Shown here one piece after another: positions 29,018 to 38,366 of a stretch of DNA of 64,000 nucleotides. Under the pieces are notes generated by a model. It ran no database searches. It saw only the letters and a program-made list of their open reading frames with translations, and was not told the DNA's origin. A program made the translations under genes and the position numbers. Position 1 is the first letter of the stretch. Each line of letters begins with the position of its first letter. Source of the DNA: Paenibacillus sp. DCT19 (GTDB lineage Bacteria > Bacillota > Bacilli > Paenibacillales > Paenibacillaceae); the NCBI RefSeq assembly GCF_003268635.1, contig NZ_CP029639.1:3049501-3113500 (forward strand), in the 5' to 3' direction.

Positions 29018-29894
29018 CAATGACCAGCAAGGTACGGGCTGCCTTTGGTATGCCAAAGAAACTCAATCGGTCATTTACCGTCAGCTTGATGTTATTCGCA
29101 CTGCTTGCTCTGTTCGGGTCATTTATGGTACTTCCGCTCATCTATGCCGTGAACAATGCCTTCAAGCCACTGGATGAGTTATTTATTTTCCCACCTCGCT
29201 TCTGGGTGAATAATCCGACAACGGAGAACTTTGCAGATCTAATTAATCTTATGGGCAACTCATGGGTACCGTTATCCAGGTACATTGCTAATACACTGCT
29301 TATTACGCTGGTCGGAACTGCAGGGCATATCCTTCTGGCTTCTGCAGCAGCTTATCCGCTAGCCAAATATCGTTTTCCTGGCTCCAAAGTGTTGTTCACC
29401 ATCGTCATCTTGTCACTGATGTTCTCACCACATGTCACTGCAATTCCCAACTACATGGTGATGTCATGGCTTGGCTGGATTAACACACACACGTCCATTA
29501 TTGTGCCTTCACTTGCATTCTCACTGGGATTGTTCCTGATGAAACAGTTCATGGAGCAGATTCCCGATGCGTTGCTCGAGGCAGCCAAAATCGACGGAGC
29601 CAATGAATATCGAATTTTCTGGAGCATCGTAATGCCCAATGTGAAGCCTGCTTGGCTTACACTTATGATTTTGCAGTTTCCTGCACTATGGGGAACCGAT
29701 GGCGGAAGCTTCATTTATAGTGAGAATCTCAAAACGCTTCATTATGCACTCAGTCAGATTGTTCAAGGGGGATTGCGAGGGCAGGGGTCGGTGCTGCTGT
29801 CGCCCTGCTGCTCATGATTGTACCGATCACCTTGTTCATCATCTCCCAGAGCAGTGTTATGCAGACGATGGCCACTTCTGGCATGAAGGACTAG
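29014..29894 (+). CDS. Sugar ABC permease, second subunit (one-base frameshift)
   Basis: This MalG/UgpE-type partner permease has 293 residues after correction, with six helices. The EAA loop is LEAAKIDGANEYRIFW. As sequenced the frame leaves the family at QIVQGGLRGQG and stops at 29817. Adding one G in the run 29767-29771 restores QIVQGGIARAGVGAAVALLL and ends at TAG 29894, with a normal final helix. The ATG overlaps the stop of the upstream permease. It should pair with that permease to form the channel. Confidence 0.87.
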
Positions 29895-29909
29895 AAAGGA
29901 GGCAGCTAG

Positions 29910-31373
29910 GTGCAAGCAAGCACAAGGAAGAAACGAAAATGGATCATCATAGGCATGGTCTGCCTCCTGCTGTTCGGGCATGGGGCACCTCTAGTCAACG
30001 CAGACGGAACGTCAGACGCATATCATTATTCCTATTGGGGCGAAGCGGTTCCTGCTCCAGCCGCATATGAAGCAACGGCAATCATTACGGGCAGGAAGCT
30101 GAACACGGATGCGTTCAAAGAACCGAGCGACCTGCATGTTACAGCCGATCAGCGGGTCTTCCTGCTGGATTCGGGCAACGGACGGATCATTGAGATGGAT
30201 CGTAACTTCAAGCTCGTTAGGGTGATCGATTCATTTGAACGGGAAGGGCAGACAGACCATTTTAATAACCCTCAAGGGCTATACGTCACGGATAAAGGGC
30301 ATTTGCTAGTGGCGGATTCAGATAATCAACGTGTGATACATCTAGATGAACAGGGGCAACTGGTCAAAATTGTAGCTGAACCGCAATCAGATCTGTTACG
30401 AGCAGACTTTCAATTTAAGCCTATACGGGTTGTCATGGACAAAGGGGAACGCATTTACGTCATGGCTGAAGGTGTCTTTGACGGATTCATGGAGTTTAAC
30501 GCAGATGGCACGTTCTCCTCATTTATCGGAGCTAATCGGGTTCAGGTTGACCCGGTAGAGTATCTGTGGAAACGATTTGCAACTCGTGAGCAGCGGAGTC
30601 AGATGGTCATGTTCACGCCAACCGAGTTCACGAATCTGGATATGGATGAAGAGGGATTCATCTATGCTACAAGTGGAGATCGTGGCAAGGATCCAATTAA
30701 GAAGCTGAATGCCCAAGGAACGGATATCTTGCGCAGAGAAGGCTACCAGCCACCTCAAGGAGATATGATGTACACCACTGAGACAGGGCCATCGCGACTG
30801 ATTGATGTTGACGTGGGGGACAGTGACATGTACTCCGTGCTAGATGCGAATACAGGGCGAGTCTTCACCTACAATGGTGACGGTTATCTGCTCCATATTT
30901 TTGGTGGCATTGGTAATCGTCAAGGACAATTTAATACACCTGTTGCACTTGAGCGTGCTGGGGAGAGGATCCTTGTACTGGACAAAGCACTTGGTGAAAT
31001 CACTGTCTTTCAAACGACCGAGTATGGGCGTACATTACACGATGCGGTGCGCAGTTATTATAACGGTGACGAAGATCATTCGTCGTTGCTGTTTGCCAAA
31101 GCTGCCGAGATGAACGCCAATCTGGAATATGCCTATGCCGGCATCGGCAAAGCTCTGCTTCGCCAGAAGGAATATGCAGATTCTGCACAATACTTCAAGC
31201 GTAGCATGGAGCGTCTTGGTTATTCCAAAGCGTTTCTGTTGTTCCGCAAAGAGCTGATGCGTGAGCATTTCTCATGGATGATGTCCGGACTATTCCTAGC
31301 GGTAGGTTCGCTTGTCACCGTCATGATTGTTCGTAGGCAGAAAAGGAGGACAACGAATGCTGGCGTCAAGTAA
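29910..31373 (+). CDS. NHL-repeat / TPR protein with signal and C-terminal membrane helix
   Basis: The function is unknown. The 487-residue protein starts with GTG after AAAGGAGG. A signal peptide (WIIIGMVCLLLFGHG) is followed by a beta-propeller of NHL-type repeats: FKEPSDLHVTADQRVFLLDS, FNNPQGLYVTDKGHLLVADS, and again near 280-340. A TPR-like pair (about 375-435, YAYAGIGKALLRQKEYADSAQ) precedes a single helix (MMSGLFLAVGSLVTVMIV) and a basic tail. The predicted topology is an extracellular propeller anchored at the C-terminus. It overlaps the Yip1 gene by 17 nt. Its constant linkage to permeases suggests a structural or sensing role in glycan uptake. Confidence 0.8.
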   Translation: MQASTRKKRKWIIIGMVCLLLFGHGAPLVNADGTSDAYHYSYWGEAVPAPAAYEATAIITGRKLNTDAFKEPSDLHVTADQRVFLLDSGNGRIIEMDRNFKLVRVIDSFEREGQTDHFNNPQGLYVTDKGHLLVADSDNQRVIHLDEQGQLVKIVAEPQSDLLRADFQFKPIRVVMDKGERIYVMAEGVFDGFMEFNADGTFSSFIGANRVQVDPVEYLWKRFATREQRSQMVMFTPTEFTNLDMDEEGFIYATSGDRGKDPIKKLNAQGTDILRREGYQPPQGDMMYTTETGPSRLIDVDVGDSDMYSVLDANTGRVFTYNGDGYLLHIFGGIGNRQGQFNTPVALERAGERILVLDKALGEITVFQTTEYGRTLHDAVRSYYNGDEDHSSLLFAKAAEMNANLEYAYAGIGKALLRQKEYADSAQYFKRSMERLGYSKAFLLFRKELMREHFSWMMSGLFLAVGSLVTVMIVRRQKRRTTNAGVK

Positions 31374-31992
31374 GCAATTATACCAATATCCGCTGCATCT
31401 CATTTTTCATCCGTTTGACGGGTATTGGGAACTGAAATATGAGCGGAATCAGAAAATGACACTGCTGATTGCAGGTGTGATCATGCTGCTTTTGATTATG
31501 ACTAAGATTTTGCATGCACAGTACAGTGGTTTTCTAATCAATTTTAACAATCCGAAACGTCTAAACAGTCTGCTTGAAATGGTATATGTCATCGTTCCAG
31601 TGCTGTTCTGGTGCGTTGCGAACTGGTCCTTAACGACACTGATGGATGGGGAAGGCAAGTTCTCCGAAATTTTTATGTCTACATGCTTCGCCTTGGTACC
31701 ATTGTTGTTGATTCACTTTCCATGGATCTGGCTGAGTCTTGTCATCTCTGTACAGGAAACCGCTTTTTATTATTTCTCTAATGCAATTGCTATTGTCTGG
31801 ACGGTGTACCTGTTATTCGTGGGCAATATGACGGTTCACCAGTATACGCCAGCCAAAACGATACTCACCATGTTCCTAACACTTGTAGCTATGGCATTCA
31901 TGGCATTTTTGTGCCTGTTATTCTTCAGTCTCGTACAGCAGATCGTATCTTTTGCAGTGACTATCTATCAGGAATTAGTACTTCGGGGCTAA
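31357..31992 (+). CDS. Yip1-family membrane protein
   Basis: This 211-residue membrane protein has about five predicted helices and the Yip1-type opening (HLIFHPFDGYWELKYE). The ATG at 31357 follows AAAAGGAGG and lies inside the end of the NHL gene, so the two are translationally coupled. No catalytic residues are apparent. Bacterial Yip1 proteins are not functionally defined. Here it may help assemble the NHL protein or permeases in the membrane (inference from position only). Confidence 0.82.
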   Translation: MLASSKQLYQYPLHLIFHPFDGYWELKYERNQKMTLLIAGVIMLLLIMTKILHAQYSGFLINFNNPKRLNSLLEMVYVIVPVLFWCVANWSLTTLMDGEGKFSEIFMSTCFALVPLLLIHFPWIWLSLVISVQETAFYYFSNAIAIVWTVYLLFVGNMTVHQYTPAKTILTMFLTLVAMAFMAFLCLLFFSLVQQIVSFAVTIYQELVLRG

Positions 31993-32008
31993 GGGAGGGG
32001 AACATGCA

Positions 32009-34578
32009 ATGAAATACGCCGTAGTCAAAAAAATAACTGGAATGCTGCTCATAAGCAGCCTGCTTCTCAGCGGTTGTCAGTTCTCTCCCTCACCATTAAC
32101 CCAAGTGAGTGCGAATGCCGTTGATCAGGCTGATCTACCTTCCCTGCCTCCCGGAGAAAAACTAAAATCCTCCTTTCGTGATGATCGTCTACAAGGCATG
32201 CTCGGGATTGCCCAAAATGAAGCGTTACAACTGTTCATTCATGAGGAGACTGCCGAAATAGCAGTTATTCATAGGGAAAGTGGGCAAATCTGGCGCAGCA
32301 ATCCGACAGATCGAGAGCAGGATGCGATTGCAGCAGGGATTAACAAAGATCTTTTATCGTCGCAAACCAGGCTCAGCTTCTTTAACAGTCTTGGTCAGAG
32401 CAGTACTGTGAACTCTTATACCGATAGTGTCAGACATAAGCAGATAAGCTATGAAGCATTGCCAAATGGTGTACGGGTTCACTATCAGTTTGGGAGTACC
32501 GAGCGTTCGATCGAAGACTTGCCAGTCAAGATTAGCAAAGAACGTTTCGAGCAAGACTTACTCGCTGAGCTCGACAAAGTTGGGGAACGAGCCCTGAAGA
32601 TTGGTTATGCAGAAGACAAGGACGAGGGCGTCTATGTTCGAAATGATAAAGCGCTGCAAGGGTTGCAGTTATCCCGAGCCTTGAAAGCTTTTGATGAAGC
32701 CGGATACACGGAAGAGGATCTGGTGCAAGACCATGCGGAACATGGCATCGAGCAGGAACGAAGTGGGCCACGACTCTTCATGCTTACGATGGAATATGAG
32801 CTGGACGGACAGGATCTGTTGGTACGGGTACCTGCCTCGGGCATTCATTTTCCAGAGGAATATCCAATTAACAGCCTATCTGTGCTGGAGTATTTCGGTG
32901 CAGGTAGTACAAGTGAAGAGGGCTCTATGTTGGTTCCCGACGGCTCAGGAGCGTTGATTCATTTTAACAATGGGAAGACGTTATACCCTGCCTATCAGCA
33001 GGATATATATGGGCCGGATCTCACGATGAAACTGCGGGAAGCGAGTTCTAATGAAACCAAAGCAAGATTGCCGGTCTTTGGATTAATTCGGACAGAGGGG
33101 CATTTCTAGGCATTATTGAGGAAGGGGATGCCGTTGCTGTTGTCAACGCGGATATCAGTGGCAAGCTGAATAGCTACAACAACGTATATCCAAGTTTCTA
33201 CGTGGTAAACAAGAGCGATATTACACTACAGGCGAGTGATATGGTACGAACACTTCCGAAATTCCAGGAGAAGCCGACGGTATCTGACTTTGTCGTTCGT
33301 TATGCTTTTGTAGGTGCAGAAGAGGCTAGTTATTCGGGTCTTGCCTCCGTGTATCGAAGTTACTTGCAACGAACTGGCGGGGTGCCTGAGGAACAAGCTA
33401 GCAAGGAACAGGACAGCATCCCTTTTTATCTCAAACTATTCGGAGGTATAACAACAAGACAGCATATGCTGGGCATTCCTTACGATTCTACACAGGCGTT
33501 AACCACTTTCGACGAAGCAGAGAAGATACTCTCTACGTTAATGGAGAAGGATGTTGCTAATATTCAAGTTCGTTATGCAGGATGGCTTAACGGAGGAATT
33601 CATCACCGAATACCGGATTCAATTCAAGTCGACGGAGCCATCGGCGGGCAAAAAGCAATGCGTGAATTCAGCACGTTTGCTCGCGATGCCGGCATTGGAT
33701 TTTATCCAGATGTTGCAGTCTTAAACGTGCATTCTAAGGGTGGATTCAAACCATCCAGAGAGGCGTCCCGCACGCTAACCCAGCAACCGGCGGTGCTTTA
33801 TCCGATGAATCTTGCAATCCAACGTCCCAACCGGGATCGATCGCCTTCATACATTCTCTCTCCGAATCTACTGGGCAATGTAACGGATAAAATGCTCGGT
33901 TCGTTTAAACCGCTTGAAACGGAGGGGCTATCCCTGTCAGATCTGGCAGAACAATTAAATAGTGACATGAATCCGAAGAAGCTGATGGATCGAACTGAGG
34001 TGCTGGGCAGGGTAACTACAGCACTTGAACAGATCAAGCAGCAGGCTGGTTCCGTGGTTGCCGAGGGAGGGAATGCTTATGCACTTCCTTATGTCACAGG
34101 TCTGACAGATGCTCCCATGACTAGCAGCCGATTCAAGCTGGAGGATGAAGAGATTCCGTTCTTTCAGCTTGTCATGCACGGAAGTATCAGCTATACCGGT
34201 TCGCCTTATAATCTATCGACATATACGAACGCAAGACAGTATGTGCTGAAGTTGATTGAATATGGTGCAAGTCCATATTTCGCTTGGTTTAATGCGCCCA
34301 ATCATGTGGTGAAAGAGACTGATTTTGATCATCTCTATGCGGCGAATTATGAGCAATGGATTGACCTGGCAGCAGAAATGTACAGAGAGGTTAATCAGGC
34401 AAACCTGCCGTTTATAGGTCGTTCGATGATCACGCATCAACCCGTCTCAGAAGGTGTATTTCAGACAACGTATGAGGGCGGCGGATTCGTCATCGTGAAT
34501 TATAACGACTTTCCTGTGGAAGTTGAGAACCATACTGTGGAAGCTCAAAGTTATGTGACTGGTGGTGAGCAGCTCTGA
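32009..34578 (+). CDS. DUF5696 lipoprotein (one-base frameshift)
   Basis: This large secreted lipoprotein has 856 residues after correction. The lipobox is LLLSGCQF. The family (DUF5696) has no assigned activity that I know of. The C-terminal half looks like a TIM-barrel hydrolase fold with blocks such as VRYAGWLNGGIHHRIP and IGFYPDVAVLNV. The frame stops at 33109 after RTEGHF. Adding one G in 33097-33100 gives RTEGAFLGIIEEGDAVAVV and continues to 34578. It sits between two permease pairs and next to NHL and Yip1 genes. A cell-surface glycan-processing or glycan-binding role is likely but unproven. Confidence 0.82.
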
Positions 34579-35477
34579 AGACGCTCCTGAAGTGGAAATG
34601 GGGAAGTCGTACGTATGCTCAGCAGAAAGCCATGTGGGGCATGATTTACGTGCTTCCCTGGCTTGTTGGATTTGTTTTGTTTTTCTTCGTCCCGTTGCTG
34701 GCTTCCCTAAGGTACAGCCTGAGCACAATTCAGGCGAATGCAGAAGGGATCGCAATTCAATTCACTGGGGTTGCCAACTATATTCAGGCATTGACCGTGA
34801 ATACGAGCTTCAACCGGGCACTCATCGAATCGGTGACAGATGTACTTGTGAACGTGCCGCTTATTGTCATCTTTAGTTTGTTCCTTGCGGTTATCCTGAA
34901 CCAGAAATTCAGAGGTAGAGCGGTAGCGCGTTCGATCTTTTTCTTGCCGGTCATTCTTGCATCAGGTGTGATCATGACACTGGAGAGCACAAGCCTGATT
35001 GATGCGGTTAATCAAAGCAGTACAGGTGGTAGCTCGCTGGGGACTTTCGAATTGGAGAACCTGATGCTTGATGCAGGAGTAAGTGAATGGGTTGTCACCT
35101 ATTTAAGCAGTGCCGTAGATCGAATCTATCAGATTGTTAGTCAATCTGGTGTACAGATTTTGATCTTTCTAGCCGGTATTCAGACGATCTCTCCTCAACT
35201 CTATGAGGCGTCTAAGATGGAAGGTGCAACCGGATACGAGGCGTTCTGGAAGATCACGTTTCCGATGGTCAGCCCGCTAATCTTCGTTAATGCAATCTAT
35301 ACGATCATTGATTCTTTTGCCAATAACGCCATGACAAAACTAATCCGGGATACTGGCTTCGTTAAATTTGATTTTGGTCTAAGCTCTGCTATGGCATGGG
35401 TCTACTTCTTAGCGATTGCGATTATTCTGGTCATTGTATCTATTATTTTTTCAAAACGTGTCTTCTATCAAGATTAG
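34575..35477 (+). CDS. Sugar ABC permease, second pair, first subunit
   Basis: This MalF-like permease (about 300 residues, six helices; EAA loop YEASKMEGATGYEAFWK) has an odd start. Family members begin with a short basic leader before the first helix. Here that leader (LLKWKWGSRTYAQQKAMWGM) is preceded by CTG at 34575, which overlaps the TGA of the upstream gene (CTGA) and follows GGTGGTGAG. No ATG, GTG or TTG occurs in frame between the stop at 34566 and ATG 34632. Either CTG initiates, or the first base of an ATGA junction is wrong, or the protein starts at 34632 without leader. Confidence 0.85.
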   Translation: MKTLLKWKWGSRTYAQQKAMWGMIYVLPWLVGFVLFFFVPLLASLRYSLSTIQANAEGIAIQFTGVANYIQALTVNTSFNRALIESVTDVLVNVPLIVIFSLFLAVILNQKFRGRAVARSIFFLPVILASGVIMTLESTSLIDAVNQSSTGGSSLGTFELENLMLDAGVSEWVVTYLSSAVDRIYQIVSQSGVQILIFLAGIQTISPQLYEASKMEGATGYEAFWKITFPMVSPLIFVNAIYTIIDSFANNAMTKLIRDTGFVKFDFGLSSAMAWVYFLAIAIILVIVSIIFSKRVFYQD

Positions 35478-35494
35478 AAAGGAGGAGGTTCAGT

Positions 35495-36439
35495 GTGACG
35501 ACTTCACGATTATTATCATTGGAACATTGGAAGGGCTGGCTGTGGTCCATCATCCGTTTTGTTCTAATTACCGGACTCTCTTTTGTCATCCTCTTTCCTA
35601 TATTTCAGAAAGTTTCAACGTCCATTAAGGATAAGGGAGATCTGTATTCAGCAGTCGTTGTATGGATTCCCCAGAACTTCTCCGTGGACAATTTCAAGGA
35701 AGCAATTCGCGTCATGGATTACTGGGTAACGCTGTTTAATACATTTTCGTTATCTGCTACAACGACGCTACTAACGACAGCTTCATGCGCACTTGCTGGT
35801 TACGGGTTCGCCCGATTGAAATTCAAAGGCAGTAACTGGTTGTTTGCTGGCGTAATTCTGACGATTCTTGTTCCACCAACAACGATTCTGATTCCAGTCT
35901 ATCTTAATCTAAAAAGCTTTGATCTGATGGGTCTTATAACGCTTATCACAGGCAAACCCATTAACCTGCTGAACACGTACTGGCCGTTCATTCTTACTGC
36001 CATTACGGCGAACTCACTCAAAGCGGGGTTGTATATTTTCATCTTTCGCCAGTTCTTCAGGGGAATCCCTAAAGAGGTGGAAGAGGCAGCATACGTGGAT
36101 GGTGCAGGAATTGGCCGAACGTTCACCAGAATTATGCTACCTAATGCCATCCCTTCGATGGTAACTGTGATGCTGTTCTCCTTTGTTTGGCAGTGGAACG
36201 ACAGCTTCTACACGACCACATATCTGACATCCAGCAAGGTGATGTCAACCCAGTTGTCGTCTCTTCCGTACAATCTGGCTCAGCAAGTCAGCGACGGCGC
36301 TTCGAAGGCAGACCCTTTCTACCTAAGTATGATTCAAGATACAGGCGTTTTGCTGGCGATCTTACCGTTGATCGTAATTTACTTGTTTGTACAAAGATAC
36401 TTCGTAGAGAGTGTGGAACGTACAGGAATTGTCGGCTGA
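35495..36439 (+). CDS. Sugar ABC permease, second pair, second subunit
   Basis: This MalG-like permease has 314 residues with six helices and the EAA loop VEEAAYVDGAGIGRTF. The GTG start at 35495 follows a very strong site (AAAGGAGGAGG), so the longer upstream frame is not used. It is the last gene of the transport locus and should pair with the preceding permease. It makes the locus carry two complete permease pairs but no ATP-binding subunit. Confidence 0.9.
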   Translation: MTTSRLLSLEHWKGWLWSIIRFVLITGLSFVILFPIFQKVSTSIKDKGDLYSAVVVWIPQNFSVDNFKEAIRVMDYWVTLFNTFSLSATTTLLTTASCALAGYGFARLKFKGSNWLFAGVILTILVPPTTILIPVYLNLKSFDLMGLITLITGKPINLLNTYWPFILTAITANSLKAGLYIFIFRQFFRGIPKEVEEAAYVDGAGIGRTFTRIMLPNAIPSMVTVMLFSFVWQWNDSFYTTTYLTSSKVMSTQLSSLPYNLAQQVSDGASKADPFYLSMIQDTGVLLAILPLIVIYLFVQRYFVESVERTGIVG

Positions 36440-36464
36440 ACCAACTGTATGGTTGCGGGGATTA

Positions 36465-36473
36465 TGCTATAAT
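36465..36473 (+). promoter_or_regulatory. Extended -10 promoter of a small lipoprotein gene
   Basis: TGCTATAAT is an extended -10 element (TG-n-TATAAT) 26 bp after the permease stop. The -35 region is weak. Transcription would start near 36480, after the in-frame ATG at 36474, which argues against that ATG as the start codon. Confidence 0.5.
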
Positions 36474-36500
36474 ATGGGCAAAAAAAGAGGAGATGTCCTT

Positions 36501-36875
36501 ATCTCTAGCCGACTAGCGATTTTGATTCTTTTTGCTTCATTACTGGGTTTATGCGGCTGCACCACATCAGTTAATAATGAGCGATTAGTAGCCAAGTCAG
36601 AACATTGGATTGTTACAATTGATCTTATTTATACCAAGGGTGAGTACGAAGAGGTTCCTTCCGTTCAATACATTGGAGAAGATCCAGTTGATGAACAGGT
36701 AGAGATTAATATTCTACACCCTAATAACAGTTCTACTAGTAACACACTTCATGTTTCTATTAAGCCTAATGAAGTCATTCAGCTGCAAACTAGAAGTAGT
36801 GTAGAAGACTGGAGAGATATCGAAAGTGTAATTGTAACTTGGGGTGAAAAAGAGGAGATTCTTTCGTTCGAATGA
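36501..36875 (+). CDS. Small hypothetical lipoprotein (start codon unclear)
   Basis: The function is unknown. The signal peptide LAILILFASLLGLCGC ends in a lipobox, and about 105 polar residues follow with no motif I recognise. A GAGGAG site at 36487-36492 is followed after 8 nt by ATC (36501), then SSRLAILIL. No ATG, GTG or TTG lies at proper spacing; an ATG at 36474 precedes the likely transcription start. An ATC start or a base error is possible. It follows the transport locus but has its own promoter-like element. Confidence 0.6.
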   Translation: MSSRLAILILFASLLGLCGCTTSVNNERLVAKSEHWIVTIDLIYTKGEYEEVPSVQYIGEDPVDEQVEINILHPNNSSTSNTLHVSIKPNEVIQLQTRSSVEDWRDIESVIVTWGEKEEILSFE

Positions 36876-36918
36876 TACAGTTTAGATGACATTCAAGAAT
36901 TAGGATGAGTAAAAATTC

Positions 36919-36976
36919 AGAAGACGCATAAAACCCATTGGCTCCTAAAGAAACCAGAGGGTTTTATGCGTCTTCT
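36919..36976. terminator. Bidirectional terminator
   Basis: An 18-bp perfect stem (36919-36936 with 36959-36976) and a 22-nt loop lie between the convergent lipoprotein and GH8 genes. The AAAA/TTTT blocks inside the stem are the only T-rich parts. Confidence 0.65.
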
Positions 36977-36990
36977 GTTTACGATGTAAA

Positions 36991-38133
36991 TTAATAAATC
37001 CGATATCTGCCGCTTAAGGCAAGCAGACTGAAGAAGTACAAACAATTGTCGTAGTAGCGCCGTTCTCCTTGGCGTAGAGGTGTGTTCCAGAATTGATGGA
37101 CAAATGAATCTGCATGTGGACCGTCTGCCGCAAGTGAAGCCATAGCGTTGGTAGCAAGCAAACCTATAGGGTGCAAGGAAGGTTCGTCAAAGGCTTCGCC
37201 TTCAATGGTATAACGACGATAATCGGATACGTCAATGTCGCTGAAGAAAGACTGAATCCGATTGGATTGTTCGACTTGCCAGTGATCCTTGCGGAACCAT
37301 TCCCAGTCCAGCGCAACATTTGCTGCGACCCGATAGGCATCACTGTAAAAGTGTCTATAGTCACCGTGAGGCTGAATGGGAGCAGGTGAGCCATCATAAT
37401 TGGCGTACTCTGGCGAAAGTCCTGTAACAGGGTGGCAGGCGGTATGCAGATATGCCCGACTTGCTGCCGCGGCCTCTTGCCAGAATGCCTGATCGCTCTC
37501 ATCTGCGTAGATGGCGAACAGTTCATAGAAGTGGGGAAGATGATAAGATGGATCACTGAATGGCGCTTCGGGCACGAATTTAATGAGCCGAGTCTCTGGA
37601 TCCCACATGGGATCACCCTCACCGTTCTCACCTTGATGAATGCAAGCACGGAGAATTTTTCGAGCTTGCTCTAGGTAATTGTAAGGAGCATCGCCATCTC
37701 CCCAGCGGTTAGAGGCGAATAACAAAGCCATGGCAAAGAACTCTTCACCATCAGGTGCAGGTCCTTGTGAGATCCGGGTTCCGTCAGGCTTACAGTGCCA
37801 TGCAAAATAATGTTTATATCGTCCTTCGGTGTGCTGCATGTATGTGTAGGCATAGTTCCATAGACGATCAAATTCTTCTTTTTTGTTCATCTGTACAGCC
37901 ATCATCATCCCGTAAGACATACCCTCAGAGCGTACATCGTGGTTACCTGTGTCAAGCAAAAAGCCTTTGTCCTCACCCATGGGGTAATAGATTCGTGTCT
38001 GCTCATCTCCATAAAACAGTTCGTCCCATGTCAACTCCAGTCGTGTGTTAATCTCTTCTTCGCTATATCCTAATTGTTGAAACTTATTGGTATACGTACC
38101 TGAATCATATGCACTCTGCCCTGTAATTTGCAT
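36991..38133 (-). CDS. GH8 reducing-end xylose-releasing exo-oligoxylanase
   Basis: This cytoplasmic enzyme removes xylose from the reducing end of xylo-oligosaccharides. Its 380 residues match the Bacillus halodurans Rex enzyme closely from memory: the blocks DVRSEGMSYGMMMAVQM, GPAPDGEEFFAMAL, PSYHLPHFYELFA and RRYYDNCLYFFSLLALSG are almost shared. The acid Glu is in RSEGMSYG (about residue 70), and the GH8 Asp residues are in the DGEEFFA and DPSYH blocks. There is no signal peptide. It is divergent from two esterase genes, with a cre site between, forming a small xylan-oligosaccharide module. Confidence 0.92.
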   Translation of the reverse strand: MQITGQSAYDSGTYTNKFQQLGYSEEEINTRLELTWDELFYGDEQTRIYYPMGEDKGFLLDTGNHDVRSEGMSYGMMMAVQMNKKEEFDRLWNYAYTYMQHTEGRYKHYFAWHCKPDGTRISQGPAPDGEEFFAMALLFASNRWGDGDAPYNYLEQARKILRACIHQGENGEGDPMWDPETRLIKFVPEAPFSDPSYHLPHFYELFAIYADESDQAFWQEAAAASRAYLHTACHPVTGLSPEYANYDGSPAPIQPHGDYRHFYSDAYRVAANVALDWEWFRKDHWQVEQSNRIQSFFSDIDVSDYRRYTIEGEAFDEPSLHPIGLLATNAMASLAADGPHADSFVHQFWNTPLRQGERRYYDNCLYFFSLLALSGRYRIY

Positions 38134-38192
38134 GATTTACCTCCTCTAATGAATCCGTTTATCCTATTGTAACATCGGTTCGACTCTATAAA

Positions 38193-38206
38193 TTAAAGCG
38201 TTTACA
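38193..38206. promoter_or_regulatory. cre site between GH8 and esterase genes
   Basis: TTAAAGCGTTTACA matches the CcpA consensus TGWAANCGNTNWCA at 13 of 14 positions. It lies 60 bp upstream of the GH8 start in the divergent region, so it could control both directions. Confidence 0.65.
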
Positions 38207-38366
38207 TGAGAAATTATAGGTTTTCTTTATCATGTCTGTTAGACACCCAATCCAAATGATATATTGAGGCAAGTTCTATATTTTGTCAGGTTGTTGTTAC
38301 AGAATGTGAGCGCTACACTCGGAGGGAAAGAGCTAGATGGGAACAGAAAGGACGTGATGATACAAC

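Noticed and set aside
36474..36500. ATG at 36474 as start of the small lipoprotein
   Set aside because: It overlaps the extended -10 element and has no ribosome site, while a GAGGAG site lies downstream.
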